Assembly (NCBI RefSeq): GCF_900088415.1
Contig: NZ_FLLQ01000001.1
Coordinates: 930,001 to 994,000, forward strand
Length of the DNA: 64,000 nucleotides
Direction: 5' to 3'
DNA from: Vibrio mediterranei
Lineage (GTDB): Bacteria > Pseudomonadota > Gammaproteobacteria > Enterobacterales > Vibrionaceae
Shown here: positions 8,582 through 16,437 of the stretch, one piece after another
Layout: every line of letters begins with the position of its first letter
Numbering within the stretch: position 1 is the first letter of the stretch
Made by a program: the position numbers and the translations under genes
Notes under the pieces: model-generated
Told to the model about the DNA's origin: nothing
Databases searched by the model: none
Seen by the model: only the letters and a program-made list of their open reading frames with translations

Positions 8582-9751
8582 GTGTCAATGTATGTCATTG
8601 ATTTAGCTTTCAAATCAAATAGAAAGAGATTTTCAGTTAAGGAAACACCATTGATAGATTTCGGAACAGACACACAGCGTTCAATTCTTGCATTGATCCG
8701 TCAACAAGCCCCAACCACACGAGCAGCCCTTGCTGAGACCAGTGGTTTAACGCCTGCGGCCATTACAAAGATCACCAAGAAGATGCTTGATGAAGGTCTT
8801 ATTGTCGTCACTGGTAAGCAACAAGGGGGCAGAGGTCAACCTGGTATTGAGCTAGGTATTAACCCTCAAGCAGCCTATAGCTTAGGGGTAAACATAGAGC
8901 TGGAAAAAATCAGCATTGAATTGGTAGACCTTGAAGGAGAAGCTATTTTCTCTAAAGCCATTCAAGGCATCTATTCAGACCCTAATAGCGCACTTGAAGA
9001 ACTATCCAGTCTTATCGATGTCACTTCTGTTGCCTTTGGCAGCGAGTTTTCTAAGTTAATTGGGGTTGGCGTCACGACCAGTTGCAACTTCAACAAAGAG
9101 TCTAGCACCCTCACCATGCCTCCTCACTTAAAAGCTTGGGAACAGATCGACATCAAAGCCGCGGTAGAAGCTAAATTCAATTTACCATGCTGGATTGAGA
9201 ACGACGGTATTGCCGCGGCATTGGGTGAGTCTGTGCGCTCCCGCCGAAGTACTGGTGCGAACTTTTTCTATCTATATCTTGGTTATGGTATTGGTGGCGG
9301 TCACTTCTTTGAAGGCGAGGTCTATCGCGGTGCACGAGGCAATGCAGGTCGCATTGGTAAGCTGTTTCCTGAGCGTGACAATCGTCCTTCTCTGTCTTGC
9401 CTGTATGAAAAACTAGGGCTGTCGGAGCCTAGCGCTCACCGAGCCGATACGCTTGCAACTTTGTTAGAAAAGAAACCGGAAAAAGTGGTCGAATGGAAAA
9501 GTAATGCTCAGTTGCAACTAACGTCTGCGCTGCAAGCTATTCGCTCTATTTGCGATCCAAACGAGATCATCATTGGCGGCTTGTTACCACCACAATTAGT
9601 CGAAGAACTACACCTTGCTGCTATTGCATCCATTCAACAGTATCTCGAACCTGATGAAGCCATGCCTAACATTGTTCCGGCGGCCATTTCCGGTGACAAA
9701 ATTGCAGCTACAGGTGCGGCTATGCTGCCTCTATACAACCTCGCTTACTAA
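8582..9751 (+). CDS. ROK-family transcriptional regulator (NagC/Mlc/XylR type)
   Basis: A winged-helix DNA-binding N-terminus (LIRQQAPTTRAALAETSGLTPAAITKITKKML) is joined to a ROK sugar-kinase-like domain with GYGIGGGHFFEGEVYRGARGNAGRIG. The usual ROK zinc-binding CXCGXXGC cluster is not intact: the region after GRIG reads LFPERDNRPSLSCLYEK. The GTG at 8582 follows AAGG, but a TTG at 8651 has a better site (AAGGAA, 7 bp) and would give an N-terminus more like NagC. It sits between the importer and the NAGPA/GT4 genes and is the best candidate for sensing the pathway's sugar and binding the shared AT-rich palindromes. Confidence 0.87.
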   Translation: MSMYVIDLAFKSNRKRFSVKETPLIDFGTDTQRSILALIRQQAPTTRAALAETSGLTPAAITKITKKMLDEGLIVVTGKQQGGRGQPGIELGINPQAAYSLGVNIELEKISIELVDLEGEAIFSKAIQGIYSDPNSALEELSSLIDVTSVAFGSEFSKLIGVGVTTSCNFNKESSTLTMPPHLKAWEQIDIKAAVEAKFNLPCWIENDGIAAALGESVRSRRSTGANFFYLYLGYGIGGGHFFEGEVYRGARGNAGRIGKLFPERDNRPSLSCLYEKLGLSEPSAHRADTLATLLEKKPEKVVEWKSNAQLQLTSALQAIRSICDPNEIIIGGLLPPQLVEELHLAAIASIQQYLEPDEAMPNIVPAAISGDKIAATGAAMLPLYNLAY

Positions 9752-9781
9752 AACAACTAGCACGAAATAAGAACAACAACC

Positions 9782-11383
9782 ATGAACACCAAATGTTTTC
9801 CAGAGCGAGTCTCTAACAACGTCACAAGCATGAATTCCCAATGTTGGGAGCCTATTGATATCGAGCCAAATCGTTACTTCAACCCATCCGTGGTGCCTGG
9901 CTATGAAATTAAACATGGCCCGAAAGGCAACCCTTTACATGGTTGTGTTGAGCCCGCCTTTGAACAAGGACTGGCACAACGATACCAACAGTTAAAGCAT
10001 GAAAAGCCATCTTTAAAGGTAAAAAGAGCGCATTTTGCAATGCCGCAGCTTGACGCTGCGCAACTTCCTAGCGCCTCGGATTACGAGCTAATTAGCGAGC
10101 CTCGTTCACTATGTTCTACATCCGTTTCTTTAGTGTTAGCACCACAAGCAGACATCGATAAAGCGCGCATTGGCTATCACTTCAAGGGCAATAAGCTAGA
10201 GGACCTGAGAGATCGACTTGAATCAGAAAACAATCTGGATGGGTTGATTGGTAACCTTGGCTACTTTATGACTAAAGAGCTGAATATCGGAGACCATATT
10301 TGGTCACACAGACGCCGCTTTCCAAACCCAGACCATCAACTGCCAGAAGTGCTGTCATACCTAGGTTTTTACTATTTCTCAGATGAAAATGGCAAGGTTG
10401 AAACTGCCGGTTTCCCAAGTGCCCATGACGCCGCTGTTGCCATAGATCATGCAGGCAATGTGCAGATCGTTCCATCTCTGACTTTTCGCCAATTTAACGT
10501 CACTATTGGCGGGACAAACTTTGATGTTGATTGCTTTAACCCATCGCTAGAGTTACTTTCACAGCACGATGTCGCTCTGTTTAATGTTAAGTTCCCAATG
10601 CAGCACCAAGGCGACCTAGTTGAGTTCTCTCCAATGCTTGAGTTAGAAGGAAGAGTGAACCTGTTTCTAGCCAATCAAGGCGATGGCATTAAGCCATTCG
10701 AAGAGGTTGTCGCGATATGGAATGGCACATGTCCTCTTCCTTCTTTCGGAACACTCATATCCATTGAGGAGAAGTATTTTGAATCGCTGTTCTCTGAGAC
10801 ACCTCAAGTCGGACAAGCGGTTAAGGTTATCCCTGTCGCAAACGAGATTGACCTTTGCGACTATAAACAGATTTTGGGTGGCCTAGTTCCTTCTGTTATT
10901 AACGGACAATCGTTGGTTCCAACTGGTCCTACAGTATCCGCAATGCAAGCAGAAGCCGCACTAGATGCTGTCGCCAACACCGATTCTCCTCTATCGCGTT
11001 CAGGAAAAGAAACCAACAATTTTGATGCGCTCATCCGAGAACCTTCTGGTCTATTTATCGAAACTGAAAACCACATCGGTTACCTGCTGTTTGATGGTCG
11101 ACACGAGATGAGTATTGGCGCCAACATTGTTGACGTTGCCAACCTTGTTCAGCGTTTATCACAACCCGATATCGACTTCTTCGATGGTGAATCTGTCATT
11201 AACGCGATTTCCATCGACGGTGGCTCAGCGATGAAGGTATACGCCGCAAAAACAAGCACCACTGAAGCACCAACAATGGATTTACTTAACCGCGTTGCGG
11301 CCGGAGGTAGGAACGCTCCAGGAAACGATCCTCAAGGCCTCAACTTGTATTCAACGGTCATCTTGGAACTCAATAACGCATGA
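9782..11383 (+). CDS. Protein with C-terminal NAGPA-like (phosphodiester glycosidase) domain
   Basis: This 533-residue protein has no signal peptide. Its C-terminal third matches the logic of the NAGPA/DUF2233 domain, which hydrolyses sugar-1-phosphodiesters: ILGGLVPSVINGQ (about 360), LIREPSGLFIE, LLFDGRHEMSIGANIVDVANLVQ around Asp438, then AISIDGGSAMKVY with Asp479. The N-terminal 300 residues are not recognised. The usual LDGGGS motif reads IDGGSA here, so activity needs a test. Unlike most family members it appears cytosolic, so it would act on imported solute. It starts 30 bp after the ROK gene and overlaps the next gene by 4 bp (ATGA). Confidence 0.68.
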   Translation: MNTKCFPERVSNNVTSMNSQCWEPIDIEPNRYFNPSVVPGYEIKHGPKGNPLHGCVEPAFEQGLAQRYQQLKHEKPSLKVKRAHFAMPQLDAAQLPSASDYELISEPRSLCSTSVSLVLAPQADIDKARIGYHFKGNKLEDLRDRLESENNLDGLIGNLGYFMTKELNIGDHIWSHRRRFPNPDHQLPEVLSYLGFYYFSDENGKVETAGFPSAHDAAVAIDHAGNVQIVPSLTFRQFNVTIGGTNFDVDCFNPSLELLSQHDVALFNVKFPMQHQGDLVEFSPMLELEGRVNLFLANQGDGIKPFEEVVAIWNGTCPLPSFGTLISIEEKYFESLFSETPQVGQAVKVIPVANEIDLCDYKQILGGLVPSVINGQSLVPTGPTVSAMQAEAALDAVANTDSPLSRSGKETNNFDALIREPSGLFIETENHIGYLLFDGRHEMSIGANIVDVANLVQRLSQPDIDFFDGESVINAISIDGGSAMKVYAAKTSTTEAPTMDLLNRVAAGGRNAPGNDPQGLNLYSTVILELNNA

Positions 11384-12717
11384 GAATACTACTAACGCAC
11401 TATCGTGTTGGCGAAACCGACGGTGTTTCGCTAGAAATGGATAAATGGAAGTGGGCATTAGAGCAGCAGGGTCACCAGGTTTTCTATCTGGCAGGCAGTG
11501 CTGGAAATGTTAATGCTTCTTGTGTCGAAGCACTTCGTTATGAAGATGAATTGAACGCTAAAATTACTCACGACGCATTTATTGAGCCTAAGTTTTTCAC
11601 TAGCTCAGATGACCTGCTCACTGCCATTCACACTCAAGCTGATGATATTGAGCACGCAGTAACAGCTATCATTCGAGACCTTGAAATAGATATTATCGTT
11701 CCTAATAATATCTTCGCAGTCGGGCACAGCCTCGCTGCCGCAATTGGATTGGAGAAAGCCATTCGCAACACTCATGTTAAAGTTGTCAATCACCATCACG
11801 ATTTCCACTGGGAACGCGAGAAATTCGCTAAACCCGTGTACCCAGAAATCCAAGACATATTAGACGAATACTTTCCTCCACGTCGCGACGCCGACCAACA
11901 CTGCGTAATCAATCAGATTGCTTTTGAGTCACTCAAGAACAAAACTGGCAAGCATGCCACCGTCGTCCCCAATGTGTTTGATTTCGACAACAGTCATTGG
12001 TGCCTTGACGACTATAACCGAGACTTGAAACAGAAAATCGGACTAACCGATAACGACATCGTCTTTCTACAAGCCACTCGAATCGTTGCACGCAAAGGTA
12101 TTGAACTGGCGATTGACCTTATTGCGAAGCTCAATCGGCAACTGCCAAACTGGGTTGGACAAGCACTTTACAACGACAAAACCATCACTAAAGAGAGTCG
12201 AATTGTCCTTGTTCTAGCAGGTATGAACGAAGAACAAGAGTACTTTGATAAGCTGAAGCAAAAAGCAGATCAAAACAATGTGCAGATGCTGTTTATCAAT
12301 GATTATATCGAACACAGTCGCTGTGAAATAAATGGCGAAAAATGCTATTCCCTCTGGGACGCTTATGTTCATGCGGATATTGTTACCTACCCGAGCTGGC
12401 TTGAAGGTTGGGGTAATCAGTTCTTAGAAGGGTTAGTGGCTAAAGTACCACAAGTCGTTTATCGCTATCCTGTTTATGAAACCGATATTGCGCAGTTCAA
12501 CTTCAATATCATCGATCTTGGAGAGAACCATTCGTGGGATTCACAAGGCTTAGCCACGATATCTGATGAACAATTGTCACTGGCTGCTGAGCAAACCAAA
12601 CAATATCTATTTGATGCAGAGTACCGCCAGGAAGCGATGAATGACAACTTTGTTATTGGGCAAACGCATTTGTCTTATCGAGCACTTGGCGAAATTCTAG
12701 GCAAGGTCTTTAATTGA
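11380..12717 (+). CDS. GT4-like glycosyltransferase (or GT4-type phosphorylase), paralogue B
   Basis: This 445-residue paralogue of the gene at 1590 shares blocks such as RVGETDGVSLEMDKWKWALE, TRIVARKGIELAIDLI and the EX7E motif EGWGNQFLE at the same positions (Glu342 and Glu350). The variable stretch is the N-terminal domain after residue 50, where the acceptor usually binds, which suggests a related but different acceptor. Translation is coupled to the NAGPA-like gene through an ATGA overlap. It ends at a bidirectional terminator facing the 2H phosphoesterase gene. Confidence 0.8.
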   Translation: MRILLTHYRVGETDGVSLEMDKWKWALEQQGHQVFYLAGSAGNVNASCVEALRYEDELNAKITHDAFIEPKFFTSSDDLLTAIHTQADDIEHAVTAIIRDLEIDIIVPNNIFAVGHSLAAAIGLEKAIRNTHVKVVNHHHDFHWEREKFAKPVYPEIQDILDEYFPPRRDADQHCVINQIAFESLKNKTGKHATVVPNVFDFDNSHWCLDDYNRDLKQKIGLTDNDIVFLQATRIVARKGIELAIDLIAKLNRQLPNWVGQALYNDKTITKESRIVLVLAGMNEEQEYFDKLKQKADQNNVQMLFINDYIEHSRCEINGEKCYSLWDAYVHADIVTYPSWLEGWGNQFLEGLVAKVPQVVYRYPVYETDIAQFNFNIIDLGENHSWDSQGLATISDEQLSLAAEQTKQYLFDAEYRQEAMNDNFVIGQTHLSYRALGEILGKVFN

Positions 12718-12732
12718 GTTAAGGTGGGATGA

Positions 12733-12761
12733 AAAAACGGAGTCGATAGACTCCGTTTTTT
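12733..12761. terminator. Bidirectional terminator between convergent genes
   Basis: AAACGGAGTC and GACTCCGTTT form the stem; A-runs and T-runs flank it, so it can serve both the GT4-like gene and the convergent DUF1868 gene. Confidence 0.8.
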
Positions 12762-12777
12762 ATTATATGTCAGTAAG

Positions 12778-13461
12778 TTACTTTTCCAACGACAACAGTT
12801 TTACTGGTTTGAACTCAAACATGTCCTCAAAGACACAGAACTCCACCGCGCCATGAGTAAGCACTCCAAAAGACTGATTGAGCCTTTCTTCAATACGCTG
12901 GCAAGTTTGCTCCAATTCGGCTTGTTGCTTTTCGTCAAGATTAATAACCTTGTAACTTAGCGTAATATGGAAGTGGTACTCATCATGCGTTGGGTGACGA
13001 ATACCTGTCAGTTCACTCAAATTATCACGACATACTTTAAGTGCAGACTTAGTTTCGTCGTTCGCAGGCTTAAGCCTTAATACGGTTCCGCCCGCGCGAC
13101 TGTTGTACACGTAATCAAACTTCATTTGGAAGTTAGGTGTCGCTGCAGCCTCTTGTAACCAAGCTTGGAAACTTTCTGTTGCCGATTCAATATTCACATC
13201 TTCGGCCAACTTTGAGCTCCAGTGTGTCGTCTCTCGAATCTGATCGCACAAACCTTCAATAACCGTCATATGCATACTAGCTTCTGGCAAGAAGGCATAG
13301 TTAGTTGCGCACTTCATCGCTTTTAACTGCTGCTGTGCCCATAACACTTCTTGGTATACCGGGCTGGTTTTATCAACGTGACAAAGGAAGGTGTTGCCGG
13401 GGAATCGGCGAACGGTGCCGTCCTCATTAAATTTGACACCGACAGACGGAGCATAATTCAT
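12778..13461 (-). CDS. DUF1868 2H-superfamily phosphoesterase
   Basis: A 227-residue cytosolic protein with two H-x-T motifs that define the 2H phosphoesterase fold: HMT (His64, Thr66) and HIT (His165, Thr167, in YHFHITLSY). Family enzymes open cyclic phosphates or cut phosphodiesters; DUF1868 members are little characterised. Its start codon lies 36 bp from a perfect 37-bp palindrome whose arms match those before the ABC importer, so it very likely belongs to that regulon. Together with the NAGPA-like protein this gives two candidate phosphodiester-cleaving enzymes in one cluster. Confidence 0.85.
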   Translation of the reverse strand: MNYAPSVGVKFNEDGTVRRFPGNTFLCHVDKTSPVYQEVLWAQQQLKAMKCATNYAFLPEASMHMTVIEGLCDQIRETTHWSSKLAEDVNIESATESFQAWLQEAAATPNFQMKFDYVYNSRAGGTVLRLKPANDETKSALKVCRDNLSELTGIRHPTHDEYHFHITLSYKVINLDEKQQAELEQTCQRIEERLNQSFGVLTHGAVEFCVFEDMFEFKPVKLLSLEK

Positions 13462-13497
13462 AGGGTTCTCTCCAAATTGTTTCTATTGACACATTCT

Positions 13498-13534
13498 ATA
13501 GTAATTAAATTAACCTAGTTAATTTAATTACTAT
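13498..13534. promoter_or_regulatory. Perfect 37-bp palindromic operator upstream of the 2H phosphoesterase
   Basis: Two perfectly complementary 17-bp arms flank a CTA spacer. The inner arm is ATTAAATTAAC / GTTAATTTAAT, the same core as the sites at 4359 and 4475. It ends 36 bp from the start codon, so a bound protein would cover the promoter or start site. Confidence 0.75.
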
Positions 13535-13603
13535 CATCGTGGTAATTTTGTGAGCGCTGCATAATTCCGCGTCAATGCACTAGGCAGTCCATATTGTGAA
13601 TAC

Positions 13604-13632
13604 TAAAAAAGCGCCCCAAATGGGACGCTTTG
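13604..13632 (-). terminator. Terminator of the siderophore importer operon
   Basis: Read on the minus strand, AAAGCGTCCC and GGGGCGCTTT pair with one mismatch and run into a six-T tract, about 50 bp after the ATPase stop. Confidence 0.75.
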
Positions 13633-13678
13633 AATTCTTGTATTTCGTTAACACGGTAAGACTTTACATCGTGCTCGA

Positions 13679-14440
13679 TCAACTGTTGAAGTACAAACAC
13701 ACTCGACGACCATCTACGTCACGGATATCAAATGGGATCTCGTAGATGGATTCCATAATCCCTTGCTGCACTACTTCTTCGACTTTACCCGATTTAACCA
13801 CCTGCCCTTTTTTCATCGCCACAATGTTGTCCGAGTAACAGGATGCAAAGTTGATATCATGAATCACAATTACTACAGCTTTGTTGAATTCATGAGCCAG
13901 TCTACGCAGCGTATGCATGATCTCTACAGAGTGTTTAATATCCAAATTGTTTAACGGTTCATCAAGGAACACGTAGTCAGTGTCCTGAGCGACAACCATA
14001 GCGATAAACGCCATTTGACGCTGACCGCCACTGAGTTGGTCGAGGTATTTATTTTGGATCTCTTCAATACCTAGATGCCCTAGTGCTTTATCGATAATTT
14101 TATTATCTTCATCGGTTAGTCGACCTTGAGAATGTGGAAAGCGACCAAAAGAGACCAACTCTCGGATCGTGAAGCGCATGTTGATGTTGTTTGATTGGCG
14201 CAGTACCGCTAGGTGTTTAGCCAGTTCTTTGGTGTCCCACTGAGCGAGCAACTTGTTTCCAATCACAACTTCACCCGCATCACTCTCCGTGAGGCGACTT
14301 GCCATAGACAATAGAGTACTTTTACCGGCACCATTTGGGCCAATAATTGACGTCACTTCACCTTTAGGAAATAGTGCATCGGCATCCTTAACAACAAATG
14401 TCTTCCCGTACTTTTTACTTAGACCTGTTAACTTAATCAC
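13679..14440 (-). CDS. vctC: Siderophore ABC importer ATPase, VctC/FatE type
   Basis: A 253-residue FecE-family ATPase with Walker A GPNGAGKS, signature LSGGQ, Walker B YVFLDEP and H-loop VIVIHDINFA. Such subunits energise uptake of ferric catecholate or related siderophores. It is the last of four minus-strand genes (binding protein, two permeases, ATPase), 10 bp after the second permease, in the order of the V. cholerae vctPDGC and V. anguillarum fat systems. The vct name rests on gene order and remembered family features; the siderophore is not determined. Confidence 0.88.
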   Translation of the reverse strand: MIKLTGLSKKYGKTFVVKDADALFPKGEVTSIIGPNGAGKSTLLSMASRLTESDAGEVVIGNKLLAQWDTKELAKHLAVLRQSNNINMRFTIRELVSFGRFPHSQGRLTDEDNKIIDKALGHLGIEEIQNKYLDQLSGGQRQMAFIAMVVAQDTDYVFLDEPLNNLDIKHSVEIMHTLRRLAHEFNKAVVIVIHDINFASCYSDNIVAMKKGQVVKSGKVEEVVQQGIMESIYEIPFDIRDVDGRRVCLYFNS

Positions 14441-14450
14441 TTCATTACCC

Positions 14451-15401
14451 TTAATTAATTCTGTTTCTTAGTAGTAAGAACAGGAAGTAAGAACCACCTA
14501 CGAGGTTAATAATCACGCTGATCGTGGTTTCGAATGCGAGAACTTTTTCTACGAACCATTGACCGCTAACTAACAGTAATACCGCGAGTAAACTGCTCGC
14601 GATAATAAGAAAGCGATGCTGGTAGTGATTGAACATTTCTCGAGTCAGACTCACTGTAATAAGTCCGAAGAACAGTACAGGACCCACCAGCGCCGTTGAA
14701 ATCGCGATCATAATAGTAATCAAGATCATAATCCGCTGAGTAAGCTGTTTGGTGTTAACACCCAAACTGGTCGCATTATCAATGCCTAGCCACAACACAT
14801 CCAATTTCGGAGCATAGTAGAACAGAATCGCCAGACAGAGAGACAGTGGAATCAAACTCCAGTACACCAGCTTAGCGTTGACGTTATTAAAGCTCGCAAA
14901 CATAGAACTCTGGATGGAAGCAAACTCATTTGGATCAACCAACATCGTCAAGAAACCTGTGACGCTGCTGAATAAACTTCCGCAGACAATACCAATGAGC
15001 AATAAGGTAAACACATTGCTATCCTGGCGTTTGAAATAGAAATGGAACAGCAACAGTGAAAAACCAATCATCACTGCAGTGGACAACATAAAGTTGCTCA
15101 TCGCATGGATAACCCAAAAGCTTGTACTGCCTAGAATCACCACCATTAGCACCTGTACCATAAGATACAAGCTATCAAACCCGAGTATGGATGGCGTTAA
15201 AATGCGGTTATTGGTAATGGTTTGGAATACCAAAGACGATGCTGAAATCGCCACGGCCGCCAGAATAATGGCCAATACTTTAGGAATACGACGAGACAAG
15301 AAAAACTGGTAGTTATCCGCAGTCAGTCCCTGTCCAATAAACCACGCAATGATCGCCAAACAACCTGCGATAAGTAGGGTTACTTTCAACGAATCACGCA
15401 T
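14451..15401 (-). CDS. vctG: Siderophore ABC importer permease 2, VctG/FatC type
   Basis: A 316-residue FecCD/BtuC-family permease with about nine or ten hydrophobic segments. Typical elements are LSRRIPKVLAIILAAVAISASSLVFQTITNNRIL near the N-terminus and VGPVLFFGLITVSLTREMF near the C-terminus. Its start overlaps the stop of the partner permease by 8 bp, so translation is probably coupled. Confidence 0.87.
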   Translation of the reverse strand: MRDSLKVTLLIAGCLAIIAWFIGQGLTADNYQFFLSRRIPKVLAIILAAVAISASSLVFQTITNNRILTPSILGFDSLYLMVQVLMVVILGSTSFWVIHAMSNFMLSTAVMIGFSLLLFHFYFKRQDSNVFTLLLIGIVCGSLFSSVTGFLTMLVDPNEFASIQSSMFASFNNVNAKLVYWSLIPLSLCLAILFYYAPKLDVLWLGIDNATSLGVNTKQLTQRIMILITIMIAISTALVGPVLFFGLITVSLTREMFNHYQHRFLIIASSLLAVLLLVSGQWFVEKVLAFETTISVIINLVGGSYFLFLLLRNRIN

Positions 15402-16353
15402 TGGCTTTATCTCTCAACACCAGATAAATAAACACAGCACCACCGAAAATACTGATGATCATCGAGATAGGCATTTCGTAAGGGAAAATAATTAAGCGGC
15501 CTAAGATGTCACAGGCGAGAACCAGAATAACGCCCCAATACGCCGTCCAAGGTAGAATGCGTTTCATGTTGTCCCCCATAAATAGAGAGACAATGTTCGG
15601 TACGATCAGCCCTAAGAATGGAATCACACCAACAATCATTACCACTGTTGATGAGCTCACCGCCACCAAAATAACGCCAATGAAAACGATTTTTTGGTAA
15701 TCGAGACCTATATTCTTAGCGAAGCTCTCACCGACACTAGCCGCGCTAAACTGACGTGCATATAAATACGCAAGTACGCATGCTGGAACCGCAAGATACA
15801 AAATTTCGTAATTCCCTTGCAGCACACTCGCAAAGTTAGCCACCGTCCAAGAAGACATGGTCTGCACTAGGTCGTGCTTATAGGCAATAAAGGTTGTCAG
15901 TGCGGATATCACATTGCCATACATAATACCGATAAGAGGTACAAGAACCGCATTCTTGAATTGCAATCGTTGCAAGAATTTCACAAAGATCAATGTGCCT
16001 GCAACGGCAAAAAAGAAGATAACACCAAGATGCATCCACTGACTGGCACCACCCAAAAAGATAAGCCCAGCAACGTAGCCTAAAAGAGCGCAATCGATAG
16101 TGCCTGTCGTTGATGGAGAAGCGAAGCGGTTTTGTACGATCTGCTGCATGATAAGACCCGCAACGCTAAGACCAGCACCAGCCAGAATTATTGCTAGTAG
16201 TCGCGGAACTCGACTGACAACATAGATGGAATAAGCATGTTCATCGCCACGGAACAAGTCCGCAATGGACACGTGAGCAGCACCGAGTACGAGGGAACTA
16301 ACCGCTAATGCGACCAGTAATGTGCATGCAAGAATGTATTTATGGATGGTCAT
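15394..16353 (-). CDS. vctD: Siderophore ABC importer permease 1, VctD/FatD type
   Basis: A 319-residue FecCD-family inner-membrane permease. It has the family N-terminal pattern SRVPRLLAIILAGAGLSVAG followed by LIMQQIVQNRFASPSTTG, and the C-terminal VGVIPFLGLIVPNIVSLFMG. It lies 84 bp downstream of the binding-protein gene and overlaps the next permease. With VctG-like it would form the channel for a ferric siderophore. Confidence 0.87.
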   Translation of the reverse strand: MTIHKYILACTLLVALAVSSLVLGAAHVSIADLFRGDEHAYSIYVVSRVPRLLAIILAGAGLSVAGLIMQQIVQNRFASPSTTGTIDCALLGYVAGLIFLGGASQWMHLGVIFFFAVAGTLIFVKFLQRLQFKNAVLVPLIGIMYGNVISALTTFIAYKHDLVQTMSSWTVANFASVLQGNYEILYLAVPACVLAYLYARQFSAASVGESFAKNIGLDYQKIVFIGVILVAVSSSTVVMIVGVIPFLGLIVPNIVSLFMGDNMKRILPWTAYWGVILVLACDILGRLIIFPYEMPISMIISIFGGAVFIYLVLRDKANA

Positions 16354-16437
16354 TGAGAATGTGATGGCCAGTAATTAACAACAAGAATTAGAAAAGTCTC
16401 TCCTAGAGAACTAAGAGAGACTTTTTGAATACTTTAA

